Source: an uncultured Aquimarina sp. (lineage in GTDB: Bacteria; Bacteroidota; Bacteroidia; Flavobacteriales; Flavobacteriaceae). Taken from it: a stretch of 64,000 bases of DNA. Made by a program: the position numbers and the translations under genes. The first letter of the stretch is position 1, and every line of letters begins with the position of its first letter. Where the stretch lies: contig CANNFM010000008.1 in assembly GCA_947503835.1 (NCBI GenBank), positions 1 through 64,000 on the forward strand. The letters are read 5' to 3'. Positions 16,017 through 24,219 of the stretch are shown here, piece after piece. The notes under the pieces are model-generated. The model worked only from the letters and a program-made list of their open reading frames with translations, searched no databases and was not told the origin of the DNA.

Positions 16017-16667
16017 ATGAACAAAACCTTTTTAACAACAAAATTGACTCCTATAATCGCTATTATTCTTTGCTGTATTCTATACCTATCAGGATATTTT
16101 CAAATGATTATAGCTGCTTTAATATTAGTATTAGCAAGTGCTATAGAATACAGAAAAGATCTTTTTAAGTCTTTAGGTTTTCAACGCAAAAAAATAAACG
16201 TAAAAAGTCTATTAATCACGGCGCCACTATTTGGTATTGTTTCTTTTCTGTTTTATTCCTTCATAATGGTGCCAAGTGTTATTTCTCTCACAGGGCATCC
16301 CATAGACTTTTCTGTGTTCGAACCCTATGAAGGGAACTTGCCTGCTACATTAAGCTTATTTGTTCTTATTTGGGCATCAGCAGCATTTGGCGAAGAAATT
16401 GTGTTTAGAGGGTACCTAATGAGGCAGTTTACTAAGTTTTTTGGCTCCAGTAAAATAAGTCTTATAATTAATATTTTACTATTTGGGTTTATTTTTGGAT
16501 GGATTCACGCATATCAAGGCATAAGTGGTCAAATACTAACAGGTATTGTTGGTATGTTCTTAGCCGTTGTTTTTCATATCAAGAAGCATGATTTGTGGTT
16601 CAATATTGCTGTACATGGCTTTATTGACACTGTTGCTTTAGTATTTATTTATTATGGTTGGATTTAA
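16017..16667 (+). CDS. CPBP family intramembrane metalloprotease
   Basis: A 216-residue multi-pass membrane protein. The family motifs are clear: EExxxR (E126, E127, R131 in GEEIVFRG), FxxxH (FGWIHAYQG near 160-168) and HxxxD (HGFIDT near 205). These place two Glu and two His in the membrane as the metal-binding active site of the CPBP/Rce1 type. Members process peptides or act in immunity and bacteriocin self-protection. It sits after the LytTR gene and before site J. Start ATG 16017. Confidence 0.88.
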   Translation: MNKTFLTTKLTPIIAIILCCILYLSGYFQMIIAALILVLASAIEYRKDLFKSLGFQRKKINVKSLLITAPLFGIVSFLFYSFIMVPSVISLTGHPIDFSVFEPYEGNLPATLSLFVLIWASAAFGEEIVFRGYLMRQFTKFFGSSKISLIINILLFGFIFGWIHAYQGISGQILTGIVGMFLAVVFHIKKHDLWFNIAVHGFIDTVALVFIYYGWI

Positions 16668-16686
16668 TAACCAAAAAAAGAGTAAA

Positions 16687-16800
16687 GCCTATGTATGACA
16701 ATGGTTATAATTAATACGGGTTTTGGTACTTAATCCAAAGCTCTTAACTTTGGATTAAGTACCAAAACCCGTACTAACCATAGCCGAGACGTTGTGCTTC
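16687..16800 (+). repeat. attC-like site J with 26-bp perfect stem
   Basis: The left part is CCTATGTATGACAATGGTTA, the right part TAACCATAGCCGAGAC then GTTGTGCTTC (16791-16800). The middle is a perfect 26-bp inverted repeat, 16715-16740 with 16748-16773, around a 7-base loop (CTCTTAA). This is the longest perfect stem in the array and could also act as a transcription terminator for the preceding genes. Confidence 0.65.
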
Positions 16801-17012
16801 ATGCGACTCTAAGTAAAAGGTAAAACGCTAAAAACGAAAAACTTCCACTTCTCCATTTAATTTACCTTTTTTACCAAAACTCCGTTCCAAGTTTTGAACT
16901 TTTTGTTTGAAAAAAAGTAAAACTGATCGTTATCATTAATAAATAGGTGTCAATTTGATACTTTCAACTTCTATTTAATTAATTATCAATCAATTAAAAC
17001 TCCGTTTTAGTC
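16801..17012 (+). promoter_or_regulatory. Leader region of the FAD oxidoreductase cassette
   Basis: About 210 bp between the core of site J and the start codon, far longer than the 3-30 bp in other cassettes. It is AT-rich with no open frame. It probably carries the cassette's own promoter, but no clear consensus was fixed. Confidence 0.3.
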
Positions 17013-18848
17013 ATGAAATACAATACTATTATCATAGGCGGTGGGCTGGGAGGATTAGTCGCGGGAGGCACACTTTCAAAGTTTGGCAAAAAAGTACTTT
17101 TAATAGAGCAGCATCATAAACCTGGTGGCTGTGCAACTACTTTTAAAAGGGGTGATTTCATTATAGAAGTCGGACTGCACGAAATGAGTGGGCTAACTGA
17201 AAACGGCTCGATTAGGAATATTTTCAAAATGCTTGAAGTAGATAAGAATGTTCAATTTGAACAAGTCCCTGAGTTCTACGGAGTGGTTTCCGATAAAGAA
17301 GATTTCGTTTTTCCACATGGATACGATGCAGCTACCAAGGCATTAATAGATAGATATCCTGAAGACGAAAAAGGTATCAAACGTTTTATGAAATTAATTT
17401 CAGGAATAAGAAAGGAAGCAGTCAAATTACCTCGTACACCATTAAAACGAAAGCTACTATATCCGTTAATGCCTTTGCTATACCCCAACCTTGTAGAGGC
17501 AACTCGACATACGGTTGGATCCTGGTTAGATAAGTACGTTACCAATGAAAATGCAAAACTAGATCTCGTAGCACATATTGCTTATTGGGGTGATGACCCT
17601 TATACATTATCAATGTTTTACTTTGGCATGCCATTTTCAGGCTTTATTGAGGCTGGAGGTCACTTTATAAAAGGCGGCTCACAACAGCTTTCCAATTACC
17701 TCGCCTCCTACATAGAAAAAAATGGTGGCAGTGTTTTATTAGGTAAAACCGCAGAGAAAATCATTACCCATAATGGCAAAGTGACTGGAGTCACCTTCCG
17801 TGATAGTTTTAATGAACGTTCAGAACCTATCACTATTTCATGTGATAATGTTGTAGCTAATTGTGCCATTCCTTTGGTGCCGGCGATGTTGGATGCGCCC
17901 TATTCCACTCAGCTTCAACAAAAAATCAGTTCGAAGTCCAATTCTTGTTCTCTATTATGCATGTATCTTGGCTTTAAGACTGACGTGGGAAAATTTGGTG
18001 TAAAACACTACTCAAATGTTTTTCAAGGAAATGATGTAAATGCCTTAAAGGATATTAAAAAAAACCACCTTGGTGATTGGTCTAAACGCAGATTCATTTT
18101 TGTAGACTATGGCAAGGTAGATGCTGAACTGGCGCCACCTAACAAATCTGAAGGTGTAATTTGTGCAGTTGATTATCTTAAAAATTGGGAAAACTTGAAT
18201 GAAGAAGATTACAAGGCAAAAAAAGAAGAAGTAGCCCAAGTTTTATTGCAGCGATTAGAAAAGCAGTTTCCTGGAATTCGAAATAGTATTGAATACTACG
18301 AAGTTTCTACACCCAAAACCATTCAACGATATACTATGAATCCTAGTGGATCTGTTTATGGTTACGCCCAAACTAAAGAACAAACAGCAAGTAAGCGATT
18401 TAGAAATAATTTCTTGATTCCAAACCTGTATTTTGCATCGGCATGGGCATTCCCAGGAGGTGGTTTTGAAGGTTCAATTCAAGGAGGCTTTTTGGCCGCT
18501 TTGCAAATGAATCGGGATAAAATTTGGTCAAAATGTGTAGATGTCAAGTATAATGACCAGAGAGCTGTTGCACTTTTGGAACGTAAAGAGATCGATCAAA
18601 AAATGCTAGAATTGAGCTTTGAAAAACCGGTCCACTTTAGTTACCAACAAGGACAGCATGCAATCCTTAAACTACTGAATCCGAAAGTAACCGAGTTAGA
18701 CTTACCTTATCGCTGGCTTCCTGTAGTTTCTCTAACAAAAGAAAAAAAATTACTGTTTCATATTAAACTAGATGGTAGTAGCTTCTCCGAAAGCTGTCAA
18801 CAATTGAACATAGGAGAAAAATCCTTGATCTTTGGACCAGTTGTATAA
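17013..18848 (+). CDS. Phytoene-desaturase-like FAD oxidoreductase with partial FNR-type C-terminal domain
   Basis: A 611-residue flavoprotein. Residues 1-40 contain a dinucleotide-binding GGGLGGLVAGGTLSKFG and a following Glu (LLIEQ). PGGCATTF and GGSQQLSNYL match the CrtISO/retinol-saturase branch of phytoene-desaturase-like enzymes, which act on isoprenoid or lipid double bonds. AWAFPGGGFEGSIQGG near 480 is the C-terminal FAD-contact motif. After residue about 515 an extra 95 residues (ELSFEKPVHFSYQQGQHAIL) resemble the FAD barrel of ferredoxin reductases, but the protein ends at FGPVV before any NAD-binding part, so this fusion looks cut short. Its cassette core GTTGTGCTT is partly matched by AAGCACGAA at 18859. 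Confidence 0.8.
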   Translation: MKYNTIIIGGGLGGLVAGGTLSKFGKKVLLIEQHHKPGGCATTFKRGDFIIEVGLHEMSGLTENGSIRNIFKMLEVDKNVQFEQVPEFYGVVSDKEDFVFPHGYDAATKALIDRYPEDEKGIKRFMKLISGIRKEAVKLPRTPLKRKLLYPLMPLLYPNLVEATRHTVGSWLDKYVTNENAKLDLVAHIAYWGDDPYTLSMFYFGMPFSGFIEAGGHFIKGGSQQLSNYLASYIEKNGGSVLLGKTAEKIITHNGKVTGVTFRDSFNERSEPITISCDNVVANCAIPLVPAMLDAPYSTQLQQKISSKSNSCSLLCMYLGFKTDVGKFGVKHYSNVFQGNDVNALKDIKKNHLGDWSKRRFIFVDYGKVDAELAPPNKSEGVICAVDYLKNWENLNEEDYKAKKEEVAQVLLQRLEKQFPGIRNSIEYYEVSTPKTIQRYTMNPSGSVYGYAQTKEQTASKRFRNNFLIPNLYFASAWAFPGGGFEGSIQGGFLAALQMNRDKIWSKCVDVKYNDQRAVALLERKEIDQKMLELSFEKPVHFSYQQGQHAILKLLNPKVTELDLPYRWLPVVSLTKEKKLLFHIKLDGSSFSESCQQLNIGEKSLIFGPVV

Positions 18849-18858
18849 GATGAAAACA

Positions 18859-19000
18859 AAGCACGAAAGCATTATAACGTGTTTAATTAATTGCGGCGGA
18901 ATTTCCCTATCGGAAATTCACTTGCATTAATTACCTATAGCAACGGCTGAAAGTACCCGCGTACTTTCTCGCAACTAATCATATACAAAACGTTATGTTC
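18859..19000 (+). repeat. attC-like site K
   Basis: Left core AAGCACGAA (18859-18867) is 7 of 9 complementary to the right core of site J. Right core GTTATGTTC (18992-19000). Two internal hairpins are visible (GGAATTTCCCTATCGGAAATT and GAAAGTACCCGCGTACTTTC). Confidence 0.6.
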
Positions 19001-19010
19001 AATTACTAAA

Positions 19011-19439
19011 ATGAACGAAGAAGAAATTATAGAAATAAAAATGTATGTACCCGATGAAGCTTCAACGGCAAATTATGACGTAATCAAAGTTTCTGACAAT
19101 AGATACAAACTAACTAATAATGATCCTTTTAGTGAAATATTGATATACGGAACTATTATCGAAGTTCTGCCTGAGAAGAAAAAACGAGATGGGGAAGAAA
19201 TATTTGTATTTAAAGAAATATATGCTGAATCTGAATACGACCTTGAAGTTATTGGCTTACCGATGTCCTTAAATGAAACTGAAATGAGAGTTATTGGACA
19301 AATAATAATGGATGAAGGAGGATACTGGGAAGTTATTTTTGGAGGAATGGGTTATGTTAATTTACCGAAAAACTCAAAACTAAATGTGATTGAGGAATTG
19401 AATAAAATGATAAAAGCCAAACAAGAACTTAAGAAATGA
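19011..19439 (+). CDS. Hypothetical acidic protein
   Basis: A 142-residue soluble protein with no signal peptide, starting 10 bp after the core of site K. Visible segments are YDVIKVSDNRYKLTNNDPF, a RDGEEIFVFKEIYAES middle and GGYWEVIFGGMGYVNLP. This layout (beta-rich, aromatic) resembles small DUF4265-like proteins, but the match is not firm. It overlaps the following HAD gene by 4 bp (ATGA), so both are made together. Confidence 0.7.
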   Translation: MNEEEIIEIKMYVPDEASTANYDVIKVSDNRYKLTNNDPFSEILIYGTIIEVLPEKKKRDGEEIFVFKEIYAESEYDLEVIGLPMSLNETEMRVIGQIIMDEGGYWEVIFGGMGYVNLPKNSKLNVIEELNKMIKAKQELKK

Positions 19440-19909
19440 CCAAGTCTGTATTGATATTAGATTTGGATGGAGTTTTGATTACAACTCCTATGTGGAAGGC
19501 CGACGAAATTGATTCTGATGGTTATTCCAAATTTAATGAGGATTGCGTAACTAACTTGAACAACCTCCTATCTAAGTTCGAGTTTGAAATTTGGTTAAGT
19601 TCAACACGTAGAACGGTAAAAACATTAGCAGAATTCAATCAAATTTTCAGAAATCGAAATATTAAAAATCTCATTAGTGGTTTCTTGCCTGAATATCCAG
19701 ATTGCAAGACCAGAAAAGATGAAATTGTAAAGTTTATTGAGGAATCTAAATTTTCGAATTTCTTGGTAATTGATGATGATAAGTCACTGAACAGATTGGA
19801 GGAAAAACATAAGGAGAAATTAATACTAACTGAATTGCAAAAAGGATTTGATATAGAAAAACTCGAACTTGCAATCGAAAGAATAAAAAAAGAACAAAAT
19901 ACTATATAA
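19436..19909 (+). CDS. HAD-family phosphatase of the RNA-repair (HAD_SAK) type
   Basis: A 157-residue cytosolic protein. HAD motif I is LDLDGVL with nucleophile Asp9 and Asp11. Motif II is the Ser of IWLSSTR near 55. Motif III/IV are the Lys region near 91-94 and VIDDDKS (Asp113-115). The short form and the WLSSTR motif resemble HAD domains found in Swiss-army-knife RNA repair proteins, which remove phosphates from nucleic acid ends. The substrate here is inferred. Translationally coupled to the upstream gene. Confidence 0.8.
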   Translation: MTKSVLILDLDGVLITTPMWKADEIDSDGYSKFNEDCVTNLNNLLSKFEFEIWLSSTRRTVKTLAEFNQIFRNRNIKNLISGFLPEYPDCKTRKDEIVKFIEESKFSNFLVIDDDKSLNRLEEKHKEKLILTELQKGFDIEKLELAIERIKKEQNTI

Positions 19910-19964
19910 CAAAACATAGTTACCCTTTAGGCTAGTAACGTTTGTTATATTTAACGTTGGCAAA
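19901..19964 (+). repeat. Short attC-like site L
   Basis: About 64 bp: left ACTATATAAC (19901-19910), right GTTGGCAAA (19956-19964). Arms AACAAAACATAGTTAC and GTAACGTTTGTTAT pair. This is about the size of the shortest classical attC sites. Cassette complementarity to the previous core (GTTATGTTC) is only partial. Confidence 0.6.
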
Positions 19965-19970
19965 TATAAT

Positions 19971-20555
19971 ATGAAGAAATTATTTACTTTTATTGCACTT
20001 GCGATTTTACTATCGAGTACTAATTGCTTTTCTCAGTCGGAAAAGGCTACAATTTTTTTCAAAGATGGAGAATCAATTCAAGGGTATGGTTTTGTAAAAA
20101 ATAATAAAGTAAAATTTAGAGTTTCTCTTGATAGCAAAGGTGATTTTTGGGAGCATGAAATGATTGATAAGATTGAGTTCGAAACCTTTTTTGGAATTAA
20201 AACCTTCAAATACATTAAGGCAAATGATTTTAACCCTCCATTTTTAATGGAACTTGTCACTGAGGGAGAAGTTTCACTATATCGAAAATCTTCTTCTTCA
20301 TGGCAAACAAATCCTGGATTAAATGGACTGCCAAGCAATTATAAAGTAGAAAAAGTCACCAATTTTTTGATTAGAAAAGGAGATGATTTCCCTTCTTGTC
20401 TGAACTGTGGACTCTTCAATAAATGGAAAAAACGCTCTATAGACTTTTTTATTAACTGTCCTGGTTTAATAGAAAAAATTAAATCAAACGAGTATAGAGA
20501 GATTCATTTACAAGAAATCGTAGAATATTATAATGATTTTTGTACTGAATATTAA
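19971..20555 (+). CDS. Secreted hypothetical protein
   Basis: A 194-residue exported protein. The signal peptide ends at CFSQ. The mature part starts with TIFFKDGESIQGYGFV and continues as a beta-rich domain. A pair CLNC near 145-148 plus Cys159 could form a disulphide or bind metal. It starts 6 bp after the core of site L. Family not recognised. Confidence 0.72.
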   Translation: MKKLFTFIALAILLSSTNCFSQSEKATIFFKDGESIQGYGFVKNNKVKFRVSLDSKGDFWEHEMIDKIEFETFFGIKTFKYIKANDFNPPFLMELVTEGEVSLYRKSSSSWQTNPGLNGLPSNYKVEKVTNFLIRKGDDFPSCLNCGLFNKWKKRSIDFFINCPGLIEKIKSNEYREIHLQEIVEYYNDFCTEY

Positions 20556-20558
20556 TAA

Positions 20559-20730
20559 GTGTACCAACACCAAGTATGATATCATAGCAGTTAAGCGATA
20601 ACCCAAAGGTTCTCGTATATTTGCTATGGCGCAAAGATTTCAGAAAAAAAGTTATAAAATCAGCGCAGAAAATGTCGATGGCTTGGTAACATTTTGCCCA
20701 ACTACGACACATATATTAAACGTTAGCCAC
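20559..20730 (+). repeat. attC-like site M (long subfamily)
   Basis: Left core GTGTACCAAC (to 20568), right core GTTAGCCAC (20722-20730). Nearly identical to sites A and E through arms and centre. A deletion near cagaaaaaaag removes the local open frame seen in site E. Confidence 0.72.
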
Positions 20731-20747
20731 AAGCAGAAAACACGAAA

Positions 20748-21458
20748 ATGGAAGAAAAAGAGAAACCAAGACTTTCAAGATTAACTGCTATTCTTACTCA
20801 ACTGCAATCTAAAAGAATTATTACGGCAAAACAGCTTGCTGAAAAACACGATGTCAGTGTAAGAACCATTTATCGAGATATTCGCACACTTGAAAAATCA
20901 GGAATACCTATTGTAACCGAAGAAGGGAAAGGCTATTCTATTATGGAAGGCTATCACCTTCCACCTGTTCTTTTTACAGAGGAGGAAGCAAATGCTTTAA
21001 TCACGATAGAACAACTAGTAATCAAAAACAAAGACTTATCACTTGTTAAAAACACTACTAGTGCCATAGAAAAAATAAAAGCCATCTTACGATACTCACA
21101 AAAAGGGAACGCAGATTTATTGGCAGACAGGATTTACTTTAGTGGGAACAATAATGAAGAGAAAACAAGTAATAACCTAATGCAAATACAATCGGCTATA
21201 ACCCAATATAAAGTCTTAACGATGGACTACCTTTCTTCTGAAAATAAGCTAACCAATCGAAACATTGAACCTTTTGCTATCTACAGCATTCACGGAGATT
21301 TTCTACTAATAGCTTTTTGTCGGTTGCGAAATGATTTTAGACACTTTAGAATAGATTTTATCGAAAATCTTGTTGCTAAAAACGAAACATTTAGCCCTCA
21401 TAGCATGACTATAAAAGAGTATTTTGAAAAATATGTGCAGCATCAGAAATACCCTTGA
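20748..21458 (+). CDS. YafY-type HTH and WYL-domain transcription regulator
   Basis: A 236-residue protein. Residues 8-60 are a helix-turn-helix (ITAKQLAEKHDVSVRTIYRDI). Residues about 145-220 carry a WYL-type domain (VLTMDYLSSENK, then FLLIAFCRLRNDFRHFRIDFI), a ligand-sensing fold. It is shorter than the usual 310-320 because the C-terminal WCX extension is missing. The gene is followed by a promoter and a small membrane protein in the same cassette, which is the likely target. Confidence 0.86.
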   Translation: MEEKEKPRLSRLTAILTQLQSKRIITAKQLAEKHDVSVRTIYRDIRTLEKSGIPIVTEEGKGYSIMEGYHLPPVLFTEEEANALITIEQLVIKNKDLSLVKNTTSAIEKIKAILRYSQKGNADLLADRIYFSGNNNEEKTSNNLMQIQSAITQYKVLTMDYLSSENKLTNRNIEPFAIYSIHGDFLLIAFCRLRNDFRHFRIDFIENLVAKNETFSPHSMTIKEYFEKYVQHQKYP

Positions 21459-21482
21459 CACACCTTTGTCACAACCCCAATT

Positions 21483-21490
21483 TACATTTG
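21483..21490 (+). promoter_or_regulatory. Flavobacterial -7 promoter element (TACATTTG)
   Basis: An exact TAnnTTTG, the -7 motif of Bacteroidota promoters, 27 bp before the next start codon. A TTTG at 21466-21470 lies closer than the usual -33 spacing and a TTGACA further upstream is too far, so only the -7 part is convincing. Confidence 0.4.
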
Positions 21491-21516
21491 TAGAAATATT
21501 AATTAAAAAACTAAAA

Positions 21517-21903
21517 ATGGAAATTATCAGAATCGCAATCTTATCATTATCAGCTTTAATGCTTGTCTTTGTAGGTTTAATGAGGTTGAGCAATCCAATA
21601 AAAACCTATTTAAAGAATTCAGGAATCAAACTAGCAAATGATGCGAGCTTATTAAATGAAATGAGAGGTATTAGTGCAGTAATGTTTTGTGCGGGCATTA
21701 TTATTTTGCTAGGAACATGTATTGGAAAAATAACTTTTACTTCACATTTTGTTGCATCCCTTATTTTTATCGGTTTTGCAATTGGTCGATTAATCAGTTT
21801 AAAAGCTGATGGTAAACCAAGCAAGCAAATTACTCAAGGAATTTTATTTGAACTTATATTAGGCACAGCAAATGTTTTTTGTTTGATAGATATTTGGGGC
21901 TAA
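21517..21903 (+). CDS. DUF4345-like four-helix membrane protein
   Basis: A 128-residue inner-membrane protein with four hydrophobic helices and a GLMRLSNP turn after the first, followed by LLNEMRGISAVMF, as in DUF4345 proteins. Start ATG 21517 is chosen because an earlier in-frame ATG overlaps the regulator gene and would place the promoter inside the coding part. Its cassette ends are a perfect 9-bp inverted pair (20722-20730, 21920-21928). The role is unknown. Partnership with the upstream YafY regulator is inferred. Confidence 0.78.
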   Translation: MEIIRIAILSLSALMLVFVGLMRLSNPIKTYLKNSGIKLANDASLLNEMRGISAVMFCAGIIILLGTCIGKITFTSHFVASLIFIGFAIGRLISLKADGKPSKQITQGILFELILGTANVFCLIDIWG

Positions 21904-21919
21904 ACTTAAAATAATGCCA

Positions 21920-22171
21920 GTGGCTAACAATGTATAAGAAAACCTAGAGATTTTGTACTTGATCTAAAAGTCTATGATTATTTGCAAAGTCGACAACTAT
22001 AAAGTTTACAACTGTCGTTTTTATTTTATATTTTGGAAGCTGTAGTCCTTCGGTGGGCATTTACGAAAAATGATAAAAGCAAAATATTTACATTTGGCTT
22101 AGCACCAATCCGAAACGTATCACTTATCACCTGCCCTACGTTTCTTACATGAGTACATTGTAGCCAGTTTG
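21920..22171 (+). repeat. attC-like site N
   Basis: Left core GTGGCTAAC (21920-21928). The right end is ATTGTAGCCAGTTTG (22157-22171), where GTT has become ATT. Arms and interior (GTATAAGAAAACC, ttatttgcaaagtcg, ccaatccgaaacgtatc) match site G, with about 50 bp more in the loop. One of the longest sites in the array. Confidence 0.68.
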
Positions 22172-22182
22172 AAAAAGAACCT

Positions 22183-22650
22183 ATGAACATGGAAAAGGAC
22201 AAAGAATTTGTCAGAATGGCAATTGAAATCGCAAAAGAATCAAAACGAAAAAGTAATTTGCCTTTTGGTTGCGTTCTCGTAAATAAAGATGGGGAGGTTA
22301 TTTTAAAAGGTGAAAATACTATTAATACAGATAATGATTGTCTTGCCCACGCTGAAATCAATTTAATAAGAGAAGCGTGCAAAATATACGATTATTCATA
22401 TCTAAATGATTGTTCTATCTATACAAGTGATGAACCATGTCCCATGTGTACTTCGGCTATTTATTGGAGTGGAATCGGAAAACTTGTTTACGGATTGAGT
22501 AAAACGGAATATTACAGAATTGTAGGAAGGGATAACCCGAATTGGGTATTTGAAATGCCAACAAGAGAATTATTGGAAAAAGGAGGCAGAAAACTTGAGG
22601 TAATAGGACCGCTTTTAGAAGATGAAGCCTCAATCTTACATTTAGATTAA
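22183..22650 (+). CDS. Nucleoside deaminase (cytidine/guanine deaminase superfamily)
   Basis: A 155-residue zinc enzyme. Zinc ligands and proton shuttle are plain: HAE (His56, Glu58) and PCPMC (Cys86, Cys89). The LPFGCVLV start and YWSGIGKLVYGLS match the guanine deaminase/CMP-dCMP deaminase group, so deamination of a free base or nucleoside is likely. Substrate not determined. ATG 22183 and 22189 are both possible. Cassette ends match over 14 of 15 bases (22157-22171, 22664-22678). Confidence 0.88.
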   Translation: MNMEKDKEFVRMAIEIAKESKRKSNLPFGCVLVNKDGEVILKGENTINTDNDCLAHAEINLIREACKIYDYSYLNDCSIYTSDEPCPMCTSAIYWSGIGKLVYGLSKTEYYRIVGRDNPNWVFEMPTRELLEKGGRKLEVIGPLLEDEASILHLD

Positions 22651-22663
22651 TAATTTATATAAG

Positions 22664-22805
22664 CAAACTGGCTACAACAAACGCTATAATTCATTCTGGC
22701 GGAATTTTCCACTAAAAATTCTTATCTTTCTATCATCGCTTGGTCTCGGCAGAATGCTCCTAGCGGACAATTCTACAACGAAACCATAGCCCAACCATTG
22801 TGTGT
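22664..22805 (+). repeat. attC-like site O
   Basis: Left core CAAACTGGCTACAAC (22664-22678), then AAACGCTATAATTC. Right arm CATAGCCCAACC, then ATTGTGTGT (22797-22805), again ATT instead of GTT. An inner pair TTCTGGCGGAATT/CGGCAGAA can fold. Confidence 0.62.
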
Positions 22806-22831
22806 AATTTGGAAAAATGACAACTATTTGA

Positions 22832-23302
22832 ATGAAAAACTTATTTATAATATTATGTATATGCTCAATACTTGGATGTTCCAAACAAAAAGAATTAGCA
22901 TTAAATCAAAGGGTTGAGAAATTCCAAGTTTCTGAATGCAGAACGGACTGTGGAATTGACTCCATTGGAGTTAGGACAAGCAAAACTAAAAATGATGGTT
23001 TAAAAGTAAAGCTAGGTTATATAGTAAACTGTTCTTGGAAAAAAGGATATTTAAAAAACATTATTGAACAGAATGATACATTGATTGTCAAACTCGATAG
23101 ACCTCATTCTGATAATGGAGAATATCCAATGACACTTTGTGATTGTTTTATATATTTTGATTTTGTAGTTAAAAATTATAATAAAAAACCAAAAGCAATT
23201 CATGTAGCTGACTTATTTGAGGATAATAAATATTGGGATGAAAAAACTCCGCGAGAGATCGTTGAAATAGAAGAAATAACCGATACTGATGTTTCTGAAT
23301 AA
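22832..23302 (+). CDS. Small lipoprotein, cassette cargo
   Basis: A 156-residue lipoprotein (lipobox I-L-G-C, Cys about 16, followed by SKQKE). The mature part has four cysteines in two clusters (CRTDC near 36-40 and CDC near 108-110), suggesting disulphides in the periplasm. No family recognised. It starts 26 bp after the core of site O. Confidence 0.7.
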   Translation: MKNLFIILCICSILGCSKQKELALNQRVEKFQVSECRTDCGIDSIGVRTSKTKNDGLKVKLGYIVNCSWKKGYLKNIIEQNDTLIVKLDRPHSDNGEYPMTLCDCFIYFDFVVKNYNKKPKAIHVADLFEDNKYWDEKTPREIVEIEEITDTDVSE

Positions 23303-23331
23303 AAACTACGCACTGAAAAAACGAATTATTA

Positions 23332-24144
23332 ATGGATTATCAAACATTTCAACCACACCCTGACTTAAGTGCTTTGGTTAAATTTTATTGGACTTTGGAA
23401 GTTCCCTTTGACCCAAGTAATCAGAAGCAAAAAATTATTCCTGATGGGTGTATTGAAATGACTTTTAATCTTGAAGATAAGATTAAGCGGTACATATCTG
23501 AAAATGAATTTATAGTACACCCTAATTCTATGGTAATGGGGCAAAGAACAAAGTCTTATTATATAGAACCTTTAGGAAATGTTAACTCATTTGCAATTTG
23601 CTTTTATCCATATGGATTCGCAAACTTTATATGTACTCCTCTTGAAAATTTGGTGGACGTTGAAACGCCAATCGAAAGTCTGTTTGGAGAGATTCCTGCA
23701 AAAGAGTTAGAACAAAAGATTATTCAAGCAACTAGTACTCAAGAACGTATTGAAATTATTGAAACATTTCTTTTAAACAAACTCAATCAGGGTAAAACTA
23801 TTGAAAACTTAGTAAAAACAACTGTGGACACTCTTCTTGCCACTAATGGAAGTACCTCAATAAATCAAATTTTGAAAGATGATTTATCGAAAAGAAGACA
23901 ACTCGAAAGAAACTTTAAAAAACAGATTGGTATTAGCCCAAAGCAGTTAGGTAAGGTATTGCGTTTGCAAACAGCCCTAAAAATGTTACTTAATGACAAT
24001 GAAAACCTAACAAGCATTGCTTATGAAAGTGAATACTTCGATCAAGCACATTTCATTAAAGACTTTAAAGAATTTATCGGAACTACTCCAAAAGAGTTTT
24101 TAGGAAATGAAAATATGGCTCTTTCTACCCTATTCTACAAATAA
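23332..24144 (+). CDS. AraC-family transcription regulator
   Basis: A 270-residue protein. The N-terminal half (PHPDLSALVKFYWTLEVP and KIIPDGCIEMTFNL) is the DUF6597-type sensor common in Flavobacteriia AraC proteins. The C-terminal 100 residues hold two helix-turn-helix units (ISPKQLGKVLRLQTAL, then YFDQAHFIKDFKEFIGTTPKEF). It lies 29 bp after the lipoprotein gene and 75 bp before a VOC gene, so the three may form one multi-gene cassette. The VOC protein is a plausible target. Confidence 0.88.
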   Translation: MDYQTFQPHPDLSALVKFYWTLEVPFDPSNQKQKIIPDGCIEMTFNLEDKIKRYISENEFIVHPNSMVMGQRTKSYYIEPLGNVNSFAICFYPYGFANFICTPLENLVDVETPIESLFGEIPAKELEQKIIQATSTQERIEIIETFLLNKLNQGKTIENLVKTTVDTLLATNGSTSINQILKDDLSKRRQLERNFKKQIGISPKQLGKVLRLQTALKMLLNDNENLTSIAYESEYFDQAHFIKDFKEFIGTTPKEFLGNENMALSTLFYK

Positions 24145-24219
24145 CATTAAAGTGTCGCATTTTTACAATTTCAATTCTCCTATTGAAGCTAATTTGTAGT
24201 ATCAATTTAGTCAATATAA

